A DNA stretch of 64,000 bases from assembly GCA_035560815.1 (NCBI GenBank), contig DATMYR010000045.1, forward strand, positions 124,001 to 188,000, given 5' to 3'. Position 1 is the first letter of the stretch. Each line of letters starts with the position of its first letter. Source of the stretch: UBA5314 sp035560815 (GTDB taxonomy: Bacteria; Bacillota; Syntrophomonadia; Syntrophomonadales; Syntrophomonadaceae). The position numbers and the translations under genes were made by a program. Below the pieces are notes generated by a model that was given only the letters and a program-made list of their open reading frames with translations, was not told the DNA's origin and did no database searches. This document shows, one piece after another, positions 42,458 to 50,521 of the stretch.

Positions 42458-43618
42458 ATGAGAGAAAACGGCAATCTCCATAGTTTATATCAATCTATAC
42501 TTGGCTTTAATGACCTGAAAAAACATGCCCTGTCTTTTTTAAGATCCATTAAAGCCTTTCCCTATGACAGCTTGGTCCAGGAAGAGGTGGCCACCAGAAA
42601 ACGGCAGATTGCAGATGTCATGGGCGGCACTGACCAACAATGGGCTGATTGGAAATGGCAGTATAAAAACAGGATAAAAGACAGTGCTGCATTGGCTCGG
42701 ATTCTCGGATTAAGCCAATTAGAAAAGAAGCGCATTGAAAGAGTCAGCCGGGTTTATCGCTGGGCGGTATCTCCCTATTATCTAAGCCTGGTCGGCCCTG
42801 ATTATATGAACAGCCCGATTTATCGTCAGGCTGTTCCGGATACCAGGGAATTGATTCCGGTGAGCAGCCCGGCACCTATAAATGAAGCTCATGACGCTCC
42901 GACTCCCTGCCTGACCCGAAAACATTCAGGCCGTATGACCATCAATGTAACCAACCAGTGCGCCATGTATTGCCGGCATTGTTTGAGAAAGCCCACTATG
43001 AGCCAGGATGAGCGGCACGCCTGCCTGGAAGATATTGAGTCAACCCTGGACTATGCAGCCATAAATTCGGAAATTCGTGAAGTTATCATTTCCGGCGGTG
43101 ATCCCTTCCTGCTGGGCAATAGTACATTGGACTTTATTTTACTGGAACTGGACAAAATACCACACATTGAAAAAATCCAGATCAAAACCCGGACGCCGGC
43201 AACCCTGCCACAGAGAATAACACCTGAACTCTGCGGCATCCTGGGCAAATATCCATCGATCAATATCAGCACCCAGTTCAACCACCCCCTGGAGATCACG
43301 CCCGAAGCCCAATCAGCCTGCGCGCGCTTGATAGAGGCTGGAATAGTTGTAGGCAGCCGGTCGGTTTTGCTGCCCGGAATCAACGATCAGCCCAACATTA
43401 TGAGAAAATTAGACCAGGAGCTGTTAAAAATCAAGGTGCATCCCCAACATATATCGCATACCCAGGATGTTGAGGAAATCGGGGCTGTTCAGACTGACTC
43501 GAACGACGGAATAAATAAGATTAGATCCCTACATGGATATACATCGGATTCAGCTATTGCGCCCCACCGAGGTCGCAGCAAAATTCTGACGCCCAGACGC
43601 CTGCCGCAATCTCAATAG
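42458..43618 (+). CDS. lysine 2,3-aminomutase (KamA) family radical SAM protein, divergent C-terminus
   Basis: 386 residues from ATG 42458 (GAGGAG seven bases upstream; GTG 42443 also in frame). The radical SAM motif CAMYCRHC is intact (about 168-175) in the KamA-type context, and the core (EVIISGGDPFLL, NISTQFNHPLEI, SRSVLLPGIND) matches lysine 2,3-aminomutase. The C-terminal active-site region differs: the PYY..QCD and DAPGGGGK motifs that bind substrate and PLP appear as HPQHISHTQD and IAPHRGRSK, so the PLP lysine may persist but the substrate aspartates are changed or lost. KamA makes beta-lysine, used as an osmolyte precursor. The c-di-AMP riboswitch upstream supports an osmotic role; altered residues suggest a different amino acid. 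Confidence 0.85.
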   Translation: MRENGNLHSLYQSILGFNDLKKHALSFLRSIKAFPYDSLVQEEVATRKRQIADVMGGTDQQWADWKWQYKNRIKDSAALARILGLSQLEKKRIERVSRVYRWAVSPYYLSLVGPDYMNSPIYRQAVPDTRELIPVSSPAPINEAHDAPTPCLTRKHSGRMTINVTNQCAMYCRHCLRKPTMSQDERHACLEDIESTLDYAAINSEIREVIISGGDPFLLGNSTLDFILLELDKIPHIEKIQIKTRTPATLPQRITPELCGILGKYPSINISTQFNHPLEITPEAQSACARLIEAGIVVGSRSVLLPGINDQPNIMRKLDQELLKIKVHPQHISHTQDVEEIGAVQTDSNDGINKIRSLHGYTSDSAIAPHRGRSKILTPRRLPQSQ

Positions 43619-43966
43619 CTTGCATAAATATTGAGGCGCCCGAGCGGCCAAAAACCCCATCGTGGGCCAGCTCATGGTTTTTTCGTCGCACTTCCCTTTG
43701 ATGCCAGATAGTGAATTCTCAGCCAGGCATTCTCTTGTTTAAAGCTATTATTGATTTCGACCTTAGTTCCAATAAGTAAAAGAGTATAATCTTATGATGT
43801 TTAAAGGCCACGTTTCGATAAACGAAACATGGCCTTCTTTGATCATCTCGTGTCAAAGGGACGGCAGACCGTGTGAAAAGTCCAACTAGACGGAGAGATA
43901 TAGAGTAAAAATACAGTTCACCTTGTTATGCAGAGAATGGGCCTTATTTTACATCATTTTGGAAGG
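43619..43966. other. 348-bp intergenic region with hairpins
   Basis: After the aminomutase gene there is an AAAAACC...GGTTTTTT pair (43650-43683) and a second stem-loop at 43804-43836. A TATAAT occurs near 43784 without a good -35. No gene recognised. Confidence 0.45.
43804..43836. terminator. 14-bp stem-loop, probable terminator
   Basis: AAGGCCACGTTTCG and CGAAACATGGCCTT pair with one mismatch around a 5-nt ATAAA loop; CTTT follows on the plus strand. It separates the aminomutase from the convergent lipoprotein. Confidence 0.6.
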
Positions 43967-44380
43967 CTATGAATCAGGTCCAGGATCATTATCCGCCTCA
44001 ATCGTGTGGGATGATGTATTATCGTTATTATCTGTCCAACTAATATTTATTTTAGTGTGGGTGTGTGGAGATTTTGGATCAAAACCAATTAGTTTTTCCA
44101 AAGGGATTGTGTTTTGAAGATACAATACATCCATTTCTTCTATACTGCCAAAATTATATTCTCGACAACTAACAACGGTACCATTGATATCAACCGTTAA
44201 AAGACATTTTACATTGTTGCAGATTGGCTTATCTTGATATCTCAATTCATAATTCATAACCAGGTTTTCGCCGTTGAATGTTTCAACGCCATGTGAGGAC
44301 CACGCCGGAATATCATGGCTACATCCCCCAACAAATATTAATAACGATAAAATGACCGCTTTTAATGTGAAAATTTTCAT
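43967..44380 (-). CDS. hypothetical lipoprotein
   Basis: 137 residues. A lipoprotein signal (MKIFTLKAVILSLLIFVGGC) gives a mature start at Cys20. The mature part is polar, with two further cysteines (PICNNVKC) and an Asn/Asp-rich C-terminus. GGAG nine bases before the ATG supports translation. The gene and its flanks (about 43.9-44.6 kb) are clearly more AT-rich than the neighbours, which may mean recent acquisition. I recognise no family. Confidence 0.65.
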   Translation of the reverse strand: MKIFTLKAVILSLLIFVGGCSHDIPAWSSHGVETFNGENLVMNYELRYQDKPICNNVKCLLTVDINGTVVSCREYNFGSIEEMDVLYLQNTIPLEKLIGFDPKSPHTHTKINISWTDNNDNTSSHTIEADNDPGPDS

Positions 44381-44649
44381 TTATAGTCACTCCAATTTTT
44401 CAATCATTTTTACTGCTATTTTAGCTTTACGAACCACTCCCACAATAATTATACAAGCCATATGTTAATTTTGGAAATTTTCTTATTTTAACCAAATTAA
44501 TACACTTTTAACAGGAATACATATTCACTTTTGTTGTTCGCGACGACGATTATATACTTAAACCACGGCAAACGAAGCTTTATTAGCAGATTATAGTAAA
44601 ATGGATAAAGAACCACCCGGATTCACATCGCGATAAAGGAGGAAAGGAT

Positions 44650-45189
44650 ATGGAGAATATTTTGGTTATCAAAGATCGAGACACCATTCTGCAAATATCC
44701 TACGAAGATATGATTAAATACCACGGTCGCTTTCATATCGGTGGTGTAGCCCTAGCTTTTAAGGCTTTGCAACTGGGATTTGCCCGATTGCTGCCACCCG
44801 GGCAAGTCCCTTCTCGGAGCAAAATTGCATTTGCTTCCGGCATGGGGCCGACAGCTACCGGGGTCTTGGACGGGGTGGAGATGGTGACCCGAGCTGGTTC
44901 TAAAGGCCGAATGACCTCTGATACGGTTCTGGGTAAAAACGTGACCGCTCCCGAAACCCCTAATGCCGGCAAATTCTACTTCGAATTGACCTATGATGGA
45001 GTAAAACTGGGATTAGCGCTTAAGGAGGGGTTAGTTCCTGAAGAATTCATAAGTTTGTCCCGCCAGGCCATGGCTCGCACACTGGACAATGATGGAGCCA
45101 GGCGCTTGCAGGAAGTCAAAGAAGAACTGGCTGCCACCCTCATGTCCAATAAGGCCGAGGATCTGTTCAATTGCATTGAATTGGGCTAG
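44650..45189 (+). CDS. FmdE-like domain protein without the cysteines
   Basis: 179 residues, AAGGAGG just before the ATG. The segment YHGRFHIGGVALAFKALQL lies where FmdE-family proteins have a FHGHxCPGLALGYRA motif, and IAFASGMGPTATGVLDGVEMVTRAG matches the next conserved block, where a cysteine is also usual. Here both cysteines are absent, so the metal site of FmdE is probably lost. It stands next to the fatty-acid oxidation operon but is divergent from nothing obvious and has no partner. Function unknown; the FmdE link is from pattern only. Confidence 0.7.
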   Translation: MENILVIKDRDTILQISYEDMIKYHGRFHIGGVALAFKALQLGFARLLPPGQVPSRSKIAFASGMGPTATGVLDGVEMVTRAGSKGRMTSDTVLGKNVTAPETPNAGKFYFELTYDGVKLGLALKEGLVPEEFISLSRQAMARTLDNDGARRLQEVKEELAATLMSNKAEDLFNCIELG

Positions 45190-45272
45190 GCATGATCAAT
45201 CCTGGCAAGCCCAAGTCCTCCCCTGTGGTCTACCAGCTCAGGAGACGAAGGCATAACGAAAGACAGCCAATA

Positions 45273-45305
45273 AAGGAGCGCTCCTTACGAATTAGGGAGC
45301 GCTCC
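45273..45305. promoter_or_regulatory. tandem GGAGCGCTCC palindromes
   Basis: AAGGAGCGCTCCTT (45273-45286) and GGGAGCGCTCC (45295-45305) each contain the 10-bp palindrome GGAGCGCTCC, spaced about two helical turns. They lie between the 3' ends of the FmdE-like gene and crt. They may act as a bidirectional terminator (the two copies can pair) or as a protein site. Confidence 0.45.
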
Positions 45306-45357
45306 AACACGTTCAGACGCAAGCTATGCCTGAGAAGGGTTTAGAGGTACAAACCTA

Positions 45358-46137
45358 TCATTTACCAAGAAATATGGGTTTTCGCTTCTCTATAAAGGCC
45401 TTCATGCCTTCCTTTTGGTCAATGGTTGCGAACAACAAGGTGAATTTATCCAGTTCCTGTGCCAAACCGCTGCCAAGATCTATATCCAACCCCGAATGCA
45501 TTGATTTTTTTAAGTAGCTCAAGGCCAGGGGAGCCCTGGAAGCCAATTTTCCCGCCAACTTCAGCGCTTCTTCCATAACTCGCTCCGTAGGAACCACCTT
45601 ATTTACCAGTCCTATATCCTGGGCAGTGGAAGCTCCAATAATATCCCCGGTAAACATCAGTTCCTTGGCTCGGGCCAGGCCGATAAGTCGGGGAATCCTC
45701 TGGCTGCCGCCTGCAGCCGGGAAAATTCCCAGGGTGATCTCTGGGAAACCGAACTGGGCTTTTTCTCCGGCTATACGGAAATCGCACGTGGCCATCAATT
45801 CAGCTCCCCCACCCAATGCATGCCCACAAACGGCAGCTATGGTAGGCTTGGGAAGCCCTGCAATCCGATTAAAGACCATGTGAATGGGGGCTACGTAGTC
45901 CCGGGCCGCCAAGGGATCACAATCCATCATAGCTTTGATGTCACCACCAGCCGCAAACACCTTTTCTCCACCCGTTATGATTAAAACTCGGACTTCCAGG
46001 TCTTCCGCAATCTGTTCAACTGCCCATCCCATTTCTTCGATCATCTGTTCATTGAGAGCATTCATGGCCTCGGGGCGATTTAGAGTCAGTACGGCTGTCT
46101 TGTTTTCCCTGGTCAGGGTGATGGTTTTGAAATCCAT
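45358..46137 (-). CDS. crt: enoyl-CoA hydratase / crotonase
   Basis: 259 residues, the family norm. Oxyanion hole and catalytic glutamates are visible: EKVFAAGGDIKAM, HALGGGAELMATCDFRIA and PEITLGIFPAAGGSQRIPR. GGGAGG precedes the ATG. It hydrates crotonyl-CoA to 3-hydroxybutyryl-CoA in beta-oxidation (or the reverse in butyrate formation). It is the last gene of the minus-strand operon acd-gctA-gctB-hbd-thl-crt. Confidence 0.95.
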   Translation of the reverse strand: MDFKTITLTRENKTAVLTLNRPEAMNALNEQMIEEMGWAVEQIAEDLEVRVLIITGGEKVFAAGGDIKAMMDCDPLAARDYVAPIHMVFNRIAGLPKPTIAAVCGHALGGGAELMATCDFRIAGEKAQFGFPEITLGIFPAAGGSQRIPRLIGLARAKELMFTGDIIGASTAQDIGLVNKVVPTERVMEEALKLAGKLASRAPLALSYLKKSMHSGLDIDLGSGLAQELDKFTLLFATIDQKEGMKAFIEKRKPIFLGK

Positions 46138-46180
46138 ATGATTTACCTCCCACTGCGCTATTCACATGTTGACTGCTTGA

Positions 46181-47359
46181 TCAAAGGGCTTCTATGATTG
46201 TGGCCATGGCCGGCCCCCCGCCAGAACAGAGGGAAGCAATGCCAAACTGTTTGTTGCTCCGTCTCATTTCGTGCATCAGGGTTAGAATCAATCTGACTCC
46301 GGTCATACCTACCGGATGCCCCAAACCAACTCCGGAACCCAGAACATTGATCTTGGCCGGATCGATCTTTAATTCTCGGTTGCAAGCAATCACCTGAGCC
46401 GCGAAGGCTTCGTTGAATTCGCAGAGTTCCATATCATCTACGGACATGTTGGCAAATTTCAAAGCCCGGCGTACGGCTGGCACCACTCCGATTCCCATTA
46501 TTTTAGGATCAACGGAGGCTGAGGCGGTTGCCACAATTCGCGCCAGCGGCTTGATCCCCAATTCCCTGGCCTTTTCAGCTGCCATCAAAATAATGGCTGA
46601 TGCGCCGTCATTGATGGCGGAAGCATTGCCGGCGGTGATCGTTCCCTCTTTCTTAAAGGCGGGCCTCAGTTTGGCCATCGACTCCAAATTCACCTTGGGG
46701 TTGGGATGCTCGTCGGTGTCAAACAGCAGCGGTCCCTTTTTTGACTTGAGTTCCACCGGCACAATCTCTTCTTGGAACTTGCCTTCTTTGATGGCCTGGC
46801 AGGCCCGCTGGTGGCTCATTAAAGCCCATTCATCCTGCTCCTGGCGGGGAATGCTGTACATTTCCACCAGGTTTTCAGCGGTGACTCCCGCGTGATAGTT
46901 ATAGAATGGATCAATAAAGGCATCATACATCATGCTGTCATGCAGCGTATCAGATCCCATGCGGTAGCCCATCCGAGCTTTTAGCAGCAAATAGGGTATA
47001 TTGGTCATACTCTCATGTCCTACCGCAGCGCCAACATCGATCTTGCCCAGCATGATCTCCTGGCTGATTATCTCCGCACCCCGCATGGAGGATGCACACT
47101 GCTGGTTGGTAGTTAATGATACCGTCTCCACCGGGCATCCCGCACCCAGCGTCACCTGCCGGGCAGGATTCCCTTTGCAGCCTGCCTGATACACGTGTCC
47201 TGCTGTAACCTCTTCGATTTGTGCAGAATCAATACTCGCCTTACTAATCGCGGCTTTTAAAGCAATCGTTCCAAGATCAACGGCAGAAAAGTCTTTTAGC
47301 GATCCTAAAAAGTCACCGATGGGGGTTCTCATTCCGCTTACGATAACAACTTCACGCAT
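46181..47359 (-). CDS. thlA: acetyl-CoA acetyltransferase (thiolase)
   Basis: 392 residues. Nucleophile Cys in TTNQQCASSMRGAEI, His in LGHPVGMTG and second Cys in ASLCSGGGPAMA. The thiolytic direction would split acetoacetyl-CoA into two acetyl-CoA, the final step of butyrate oxidation. It lies 43 bp upstream of crt and 138 bp downstream of hbd on the same strand. Confidence 0.96.
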   Translation of the reverse strand: MREVVIVSGMRTPIGDFLGSLKDFSAVDLGTIALKAAISKASIDSAQIEEVTAGHVYQAGCKGNPARQVTLGAGCPVETVSLTTNQQCASSMRGAEIISQEIMLGKIDVGAAVGHESMTNIPYLLLKARMGYRMGSDTLHDSMMYDAFIDPFYNYHAGVTAENLVEMYSIPRQEQDEWALMSHQRACQAIKEGKFQEEIVPVELKSKKGPLLFDTDEHPNPKVNLESMAKLRPAFKKEGTITAGNASAINDGASAIILMAAEKARELGIKPLARIVATASASVDPKIMGIGVVPAVRRALKFANMSVDDMELCEFNEAFAAQVIACNRELKIDPAKINVLGSGVGLGHPVGMTGVRLILTLMHEMRRSNKQFGIASLCSGGGPAMATIIEAL

Positions 47360-47473
47360 TTTTATTCCACCTTTCCCATGTCAAAATCCACAGCCTCATT
47401 TTTTCCTGACCCGTTGCTGCTGGCTCGGGGCTTTTCTCTGAAGACCACCGGCAGAGGATGGAAAAGCCGCCCC

Positions 47474-47489
47474 CTGCCTGCGCAGGCAG
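47474..47489. repeat. 16-bp perfect palindrome between hbd and thlA
   Basis: CTGCCTGCGCAGGCAG lies 8 bp after the hbd stop. No T-run follows on the minus strand, so it may be a stability hairpin within the operon mRNA or a leaky terminator. Confidence 0.5.
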
Positions 47490-47497
47490 TATTCTAC

Positions 47498-48349
47498 TCA
47501 CTTGTACTCATAAAAGCCCTTACCCGATTTCACTCCCAGGTGGCCGGCCCGCACCTTTTGCTTGAGCGCCAGGGAAGGTCGGAACTTTGGATCGCCAAAT
47601 TCCTGGAAAAAGTATTCAGTGACCATCAGGAGTACATCAATGCCCACCAGATCACAAAGGGCCAGAGGGCCGATAGGCATGTTGGCGCCCAACTTCATAG
47701 CTTCATCAATATCCTCCACGGATCCCACACCTTCCTGGTAGGCATGCGCCGCATCGTTCAGGTAAGGCACCAAAAGGCGGTTTACTATGAAACCAGGGGC
47801 TTCTTTGGCTTTGATGGCGGTCTTGCCAATAATCTTGCAGGTCTCCATGGCCAACTCCACCGATGCATCACTGGTTTCTTCTCCCGGAATCACTTCCACC
47901 AGCTTCATCACCGGCACCGGGTTGAAAAAATGCATTCCCACCATTTTGTCGGGACGGCCGCTGGCCACGGCAATTTCGGTAATACTGAATCCGGAGGTGT
48001 TGGAAGCAAAAACCGTCTGGTGAGAACAGATTTCGCCCAATTCTTTAACCACTTTTTTCTTAATAGCCAGGTTCTCGATGATGGCTTCAATAATCAGGTC
48101 ACAGTCCTTCAAGGCCGCATTAGCCGTATCAGTTTGGATGCGGCTCTGATTGGCCGCCATATCCGCTTGGCTCATTTTGCCTTTGTCAGCCATTTTCTCC
48201 CAATTTTTGCCCATGGTTTTTGCCGCTTTATCGATAAATTTTTGATCCATATCCACCAGAACCACCTGCAGGCCAGCCTGGGCTGCAATCTGGGCGATGC
48301 CCGCCCCCATAGTTCCGGCCCCTAATACGCCCAATTTCTGAATAGCCAT
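47498..48349 (-). CDS. hbd: 3-hydroxybutyryl-CoA dehydrogenase
   Basis: 283 residues from ATG 48349 (GAGAGG upstream; frame extends to 48400 without need). Rossmann motif LGVLGAGTMGAGIAQIAAQ, catalytic His/Glu in GMHFFNPVPVMKLVEVI, and PGFIVNRLLVPYLNDA. It oxidises 3-hydroxyacyl-CoA to 3-oxoacyl-CoA with NAD. A 280-bp gap holding a REP-like block separates it from gctB. Confidence 0.96.
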   Translation of the reverse strand: MAIQKLGVLGAGTMGAGIAQIAAQAGLQVVLVDMDQKFIDKAAKTMGKNWEKMADKGKMSQADMAANQSRIQTDTANAALKDCDLIIEAIIENLAIKKKVVKELGEICSHQTVFASNTSGFSITEIAVASGRPDKMVGMHFFNPVPVMKLVEVIPGEETSDASVELAMETCKIIGKTAIKAKEAPGFIVNRLLVPYLNDAAHAYQEGVGSVEDIDEAMKLGANMPIGPLALCDLVGIDVLLMVTEYFFQEFGDPKFRPSLALKQKVRAGHLGVKSGKGFYEYK

Positions 48350-48397
48350 TCTTAATCCACCTCTCCCATTACTTCTTACGTCCCAACAGTATTCTTT

Positions 48398-48630
48398 CAT
48401 CCACCGCCCATAGGGCGCACCACAGGCACTGGCCTTCTCGGGTTTCGCTTTAGCTCATCTCGAGCTGGCTGGCGCTCAAAGCGCAATTCCCTGAATAGGT
48501 CCCTATCCTAAACAGCTACATAAGTTAAAGCTCACTTACATCCAGCGGCCACAGGCCGCTCAGAGGGACATTCCTCTCCCGAAGGGGAGGTGTGTCCCTC
48601 AACCTTAGCGGGAAGGTGTGTCCCCTATCC
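48398..48630. repeat. REP-like repeat block, copy B, inside the oxidation operon
   Basis: Modules shared with copy A near 29.1 kb: CATCCAGCGGCCACAGGCCGC, GCACCACAGGCACT, GGGACATTCCT and AGGTGTGTCCC. GAGGGACA...TGTCCCTC brackets CTCCCGAAGGGGAG to give a long hairpin at about 48561-48600. The block fills the gap between gctB and hbd and so could reduce read-through to the downstream genes. Confidence 0.65.
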
Positions 48631-49500
48631 TTACAGTCCTTTGGATCTCATCAAGGCCCCCATCGGTTCATAGCTGTTTTCAAACATCTTCATAAAAGCT
48701 TCAAAGTTGCCCGCCAGGGCGGCCCGGCCATTTCCCAGGTAGACGGCCAAAGGGTCCAGGGTGCGCATGATCATGACCTGCTCTTCAGTCGGGGGTTCAG
48801 TCTCCATGAGATCCGGGGAAACCTGGAGATTCCACTGCACCGAGGCTTTAATCTTCTCCAGTTCGATGCCGGGATGGATCTTCTCCAGGAACATTTCCCG
48901 AGTTTCTTCATCAAAACGGTAGATACCCATGGTGGTAACCACTGCCTGGGGACCACCACCTGGAAGTCCGGCCTTTTCACGGGCTCCGGGCCCAGTAAGG
49001 TAACCTGGGGAGGTGAGGTAATCCAGCTGGTTGACAAAATTACGCCCATCCTGGCGCATCATGATGATCGTGCGTTTGGCTGAAGAAGCCAGGTCGTTGG
49101 CACCGCCGCTGCCCGCCAGGCGTACTTTGGGCGCCGCATAAGAACCGATAACACTGGAGTTCAAATTGCCGTATTTGTCTATCTGAGCACCACTTATACA
49201 AGCTGCATCAACAAAGCCAGCTTGTTGGGCGCCCATAACTTCTCTCTGGGTGCCGGCATAATAGGCCCGCTCATTGTTGACTGCACAGTTCACACACATA
49301 GGCAGCCGGCGTGGGGAGGGACCAACAGCTCCGTATTCCACCATCATATTAAAGTTGGGGGCATGGGTATATTTAGCAACAGTTGCGGCCATCAAGGGCA
49401 TACCCACGCCGATAAAGGCCAGCTCCCCGTCTTTTAGCTCCCGGGCTACCGAAGCAGCCATCAATTCGGGTAGACTGTAGTCTTTCGCATAATTGGCCAT
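48631..49500 (-). CDS. gctB: CoA-transferase subunit B (GctB-like)
   Basis: 289 residues. The glutamate that forms the CoA-thioester intermediate is in MMVEYGAVGPSPRRLP, and GSGGANDLASSAKR is typical of the family I beta subunit. ATG 49500 follows GAGGTG and overlaps no coding; the A-subunit gene stops 6 bp upstream. With gctA it would swap CoA between acyl-CoA and a free acid, e.g. butyrate activation at the expense of acetyl-CoA. The exact acid is not readable. Confidence 0.9.
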   Translation of the reverse strand: MANYAKDYSLPELMAASVARELKDGELAFIGVGMPLMAATVAKYTHAPNFNMMVEYGAVGPSPRRLPMCVNCAVNNERAYYAGTQREVMGAQQAGFVDAACISGAQIDKYGNLNSSVIGSYAAPKVRLAGSGGANDLASSAKRTIIMMRQDGRNFVNQLDYLTSPGYLTGPGAREKAGLPGGGPQAVVTTMGIYRFDEETREMFLEKIHPGIELEKIKASVQWNLQVSPDLMETEPPTEEQVMIMRTLDPLAVYLGNGRAALAGNFEAFMKMFENSYEPMGALMRSKGL

Positions 49501-49505
49501 CTTGC

Positions 49506-50462
49506 TCACCTCACTTCCCCGAATTTTTGATATTTATGCTCACTCTGCATCAGGCGGTAAAGACGGTCATATCCGACCATCTGACAGTATTCATCCCAGT
49601 CTTCGGTCCCTAGGATGTTCTTTTCCATCCAGGCTTCAAAGCCTTCCTGGGTGGCAAACTGCCGGTAGGCATCCAATCCGTAGGCCAGGTCATGATGATA
49701 AAAGAATGATGATTCCCGCCAGTGGGCACCAAAAGGTGCGTGCACCACGGCATCCACATAATAATAAGGAATGACCGTCAGGTTGGGCATACGTCTGATT
49801 TCATCCTGAGTGACAATTTCTTCAACACTGACAATCACATGTTGGGAAGCCCGAGCCAGGGTATCTGTATTGCCAAAAAGCCCGTAGCACTGCACATTGC
49901 CGATTTCGTCAGCTCGGGTGGCATGAATAATGCCTACATCCGGGTTGGAGGCCGGGACCAGGGCCAGTGGCTCCCCATTATAGGGGTCTTCTATGACTTT
50001 GATCCGGGGGTTGTATTTAATGATGTCTGATCCCAACTGCGATTTGGTGGGCATAAAAGGCAAACCCAGTGCCCCTGCCTGCCAGCGCATTGCGGCGCCA
50101 AAATTACTGTATTCTTCCACCTCCAACGGGCGGGGAATTCCTTTTTCAGCGGCCCGCCTGAACACCTTGTCTTCCCCCTCAATTCCGCCCCAGTTGTAGG
50201 CCATTTCCAGTTTTCGCACCAGCCCCGCACCGATCAAGGCTGAGCTCATACCGATCTGGCTGGTAATGACCAAATCCAGGCTCTTGATCCGGTCCCGCTG
50301 GCGGACCATTTCCCATATCAGGGCAGCCGGTGCCGCACTGACTGTCATGCCCAGATAGGTTCCCTCGTGAATGAACTTGCTGATAGCTTCTTTAGCACTC
50401 ATCACTTTATAGGCAGGTGGCTTTGCCCTGCCTTTCTGTGGGGTAATCGCCTTGAAATTCAT
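49506..50462 (-). CDS. gctA: CoA-transferase subunit A (GctA-like)
   Basis: 318 residues. Starts with a short basic N-terminus, then AKEAISKFIHEGTYLGMTVSAAPAALI (written here as family feature near residues 23-49) with GctA-type CoA-binding loop, and EEYSNFGAAMRWQAGALGLPF. The stop lies 6 bp before gctB, so the two subunits are cotranslated. Together they activate a fatty acid for oxidation. Glutaconate CoA-transferase-type naming is by similarity only. Confidence 0.9.
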   Translation of the reverse strand: MNFKAITPQKGRAKPPAYKVMSAKEAISKFIHEGTYLGMTVSAAPAALIWEMVRQRDRIKSLDLVITSQIGMSSALIGAGLVRKLEMAYNWGGIEGEDKVFRRAAEKGIPRPLEVEEYSNFGAAMRWQAGALGLPFMPTKSQLGSDIIKYNPRIKVIEDPYNGEPLALVPASNPDVGIIHATRADEIGNVQCYGLFGNTDTLARASQHVIVSVEEIVTQDEIRRMPNLTVIPYYYVDAVVHAPFGAHWRESSFFYHHDLAYGLDAYRQFATQEGFEAWMEKNILGTEDWDEYCQMVGYDRLYRLMQSEHKYQKFGEVR

Positions 50463-50521
50463 ACCCTACTCCTCCTTCATAAGACACTCGCATTCGGCCC
50501 TGCCGTAAAAAACCCCGAATT

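Noticed and set aside
47378..48325. Long plus-strand frame opposite hbd
   Set aside because: Shadow of the 3-hydroxyacyl-CoA dehydrogenase gene; the translation is His/Gly-rich and unlike a protein family.
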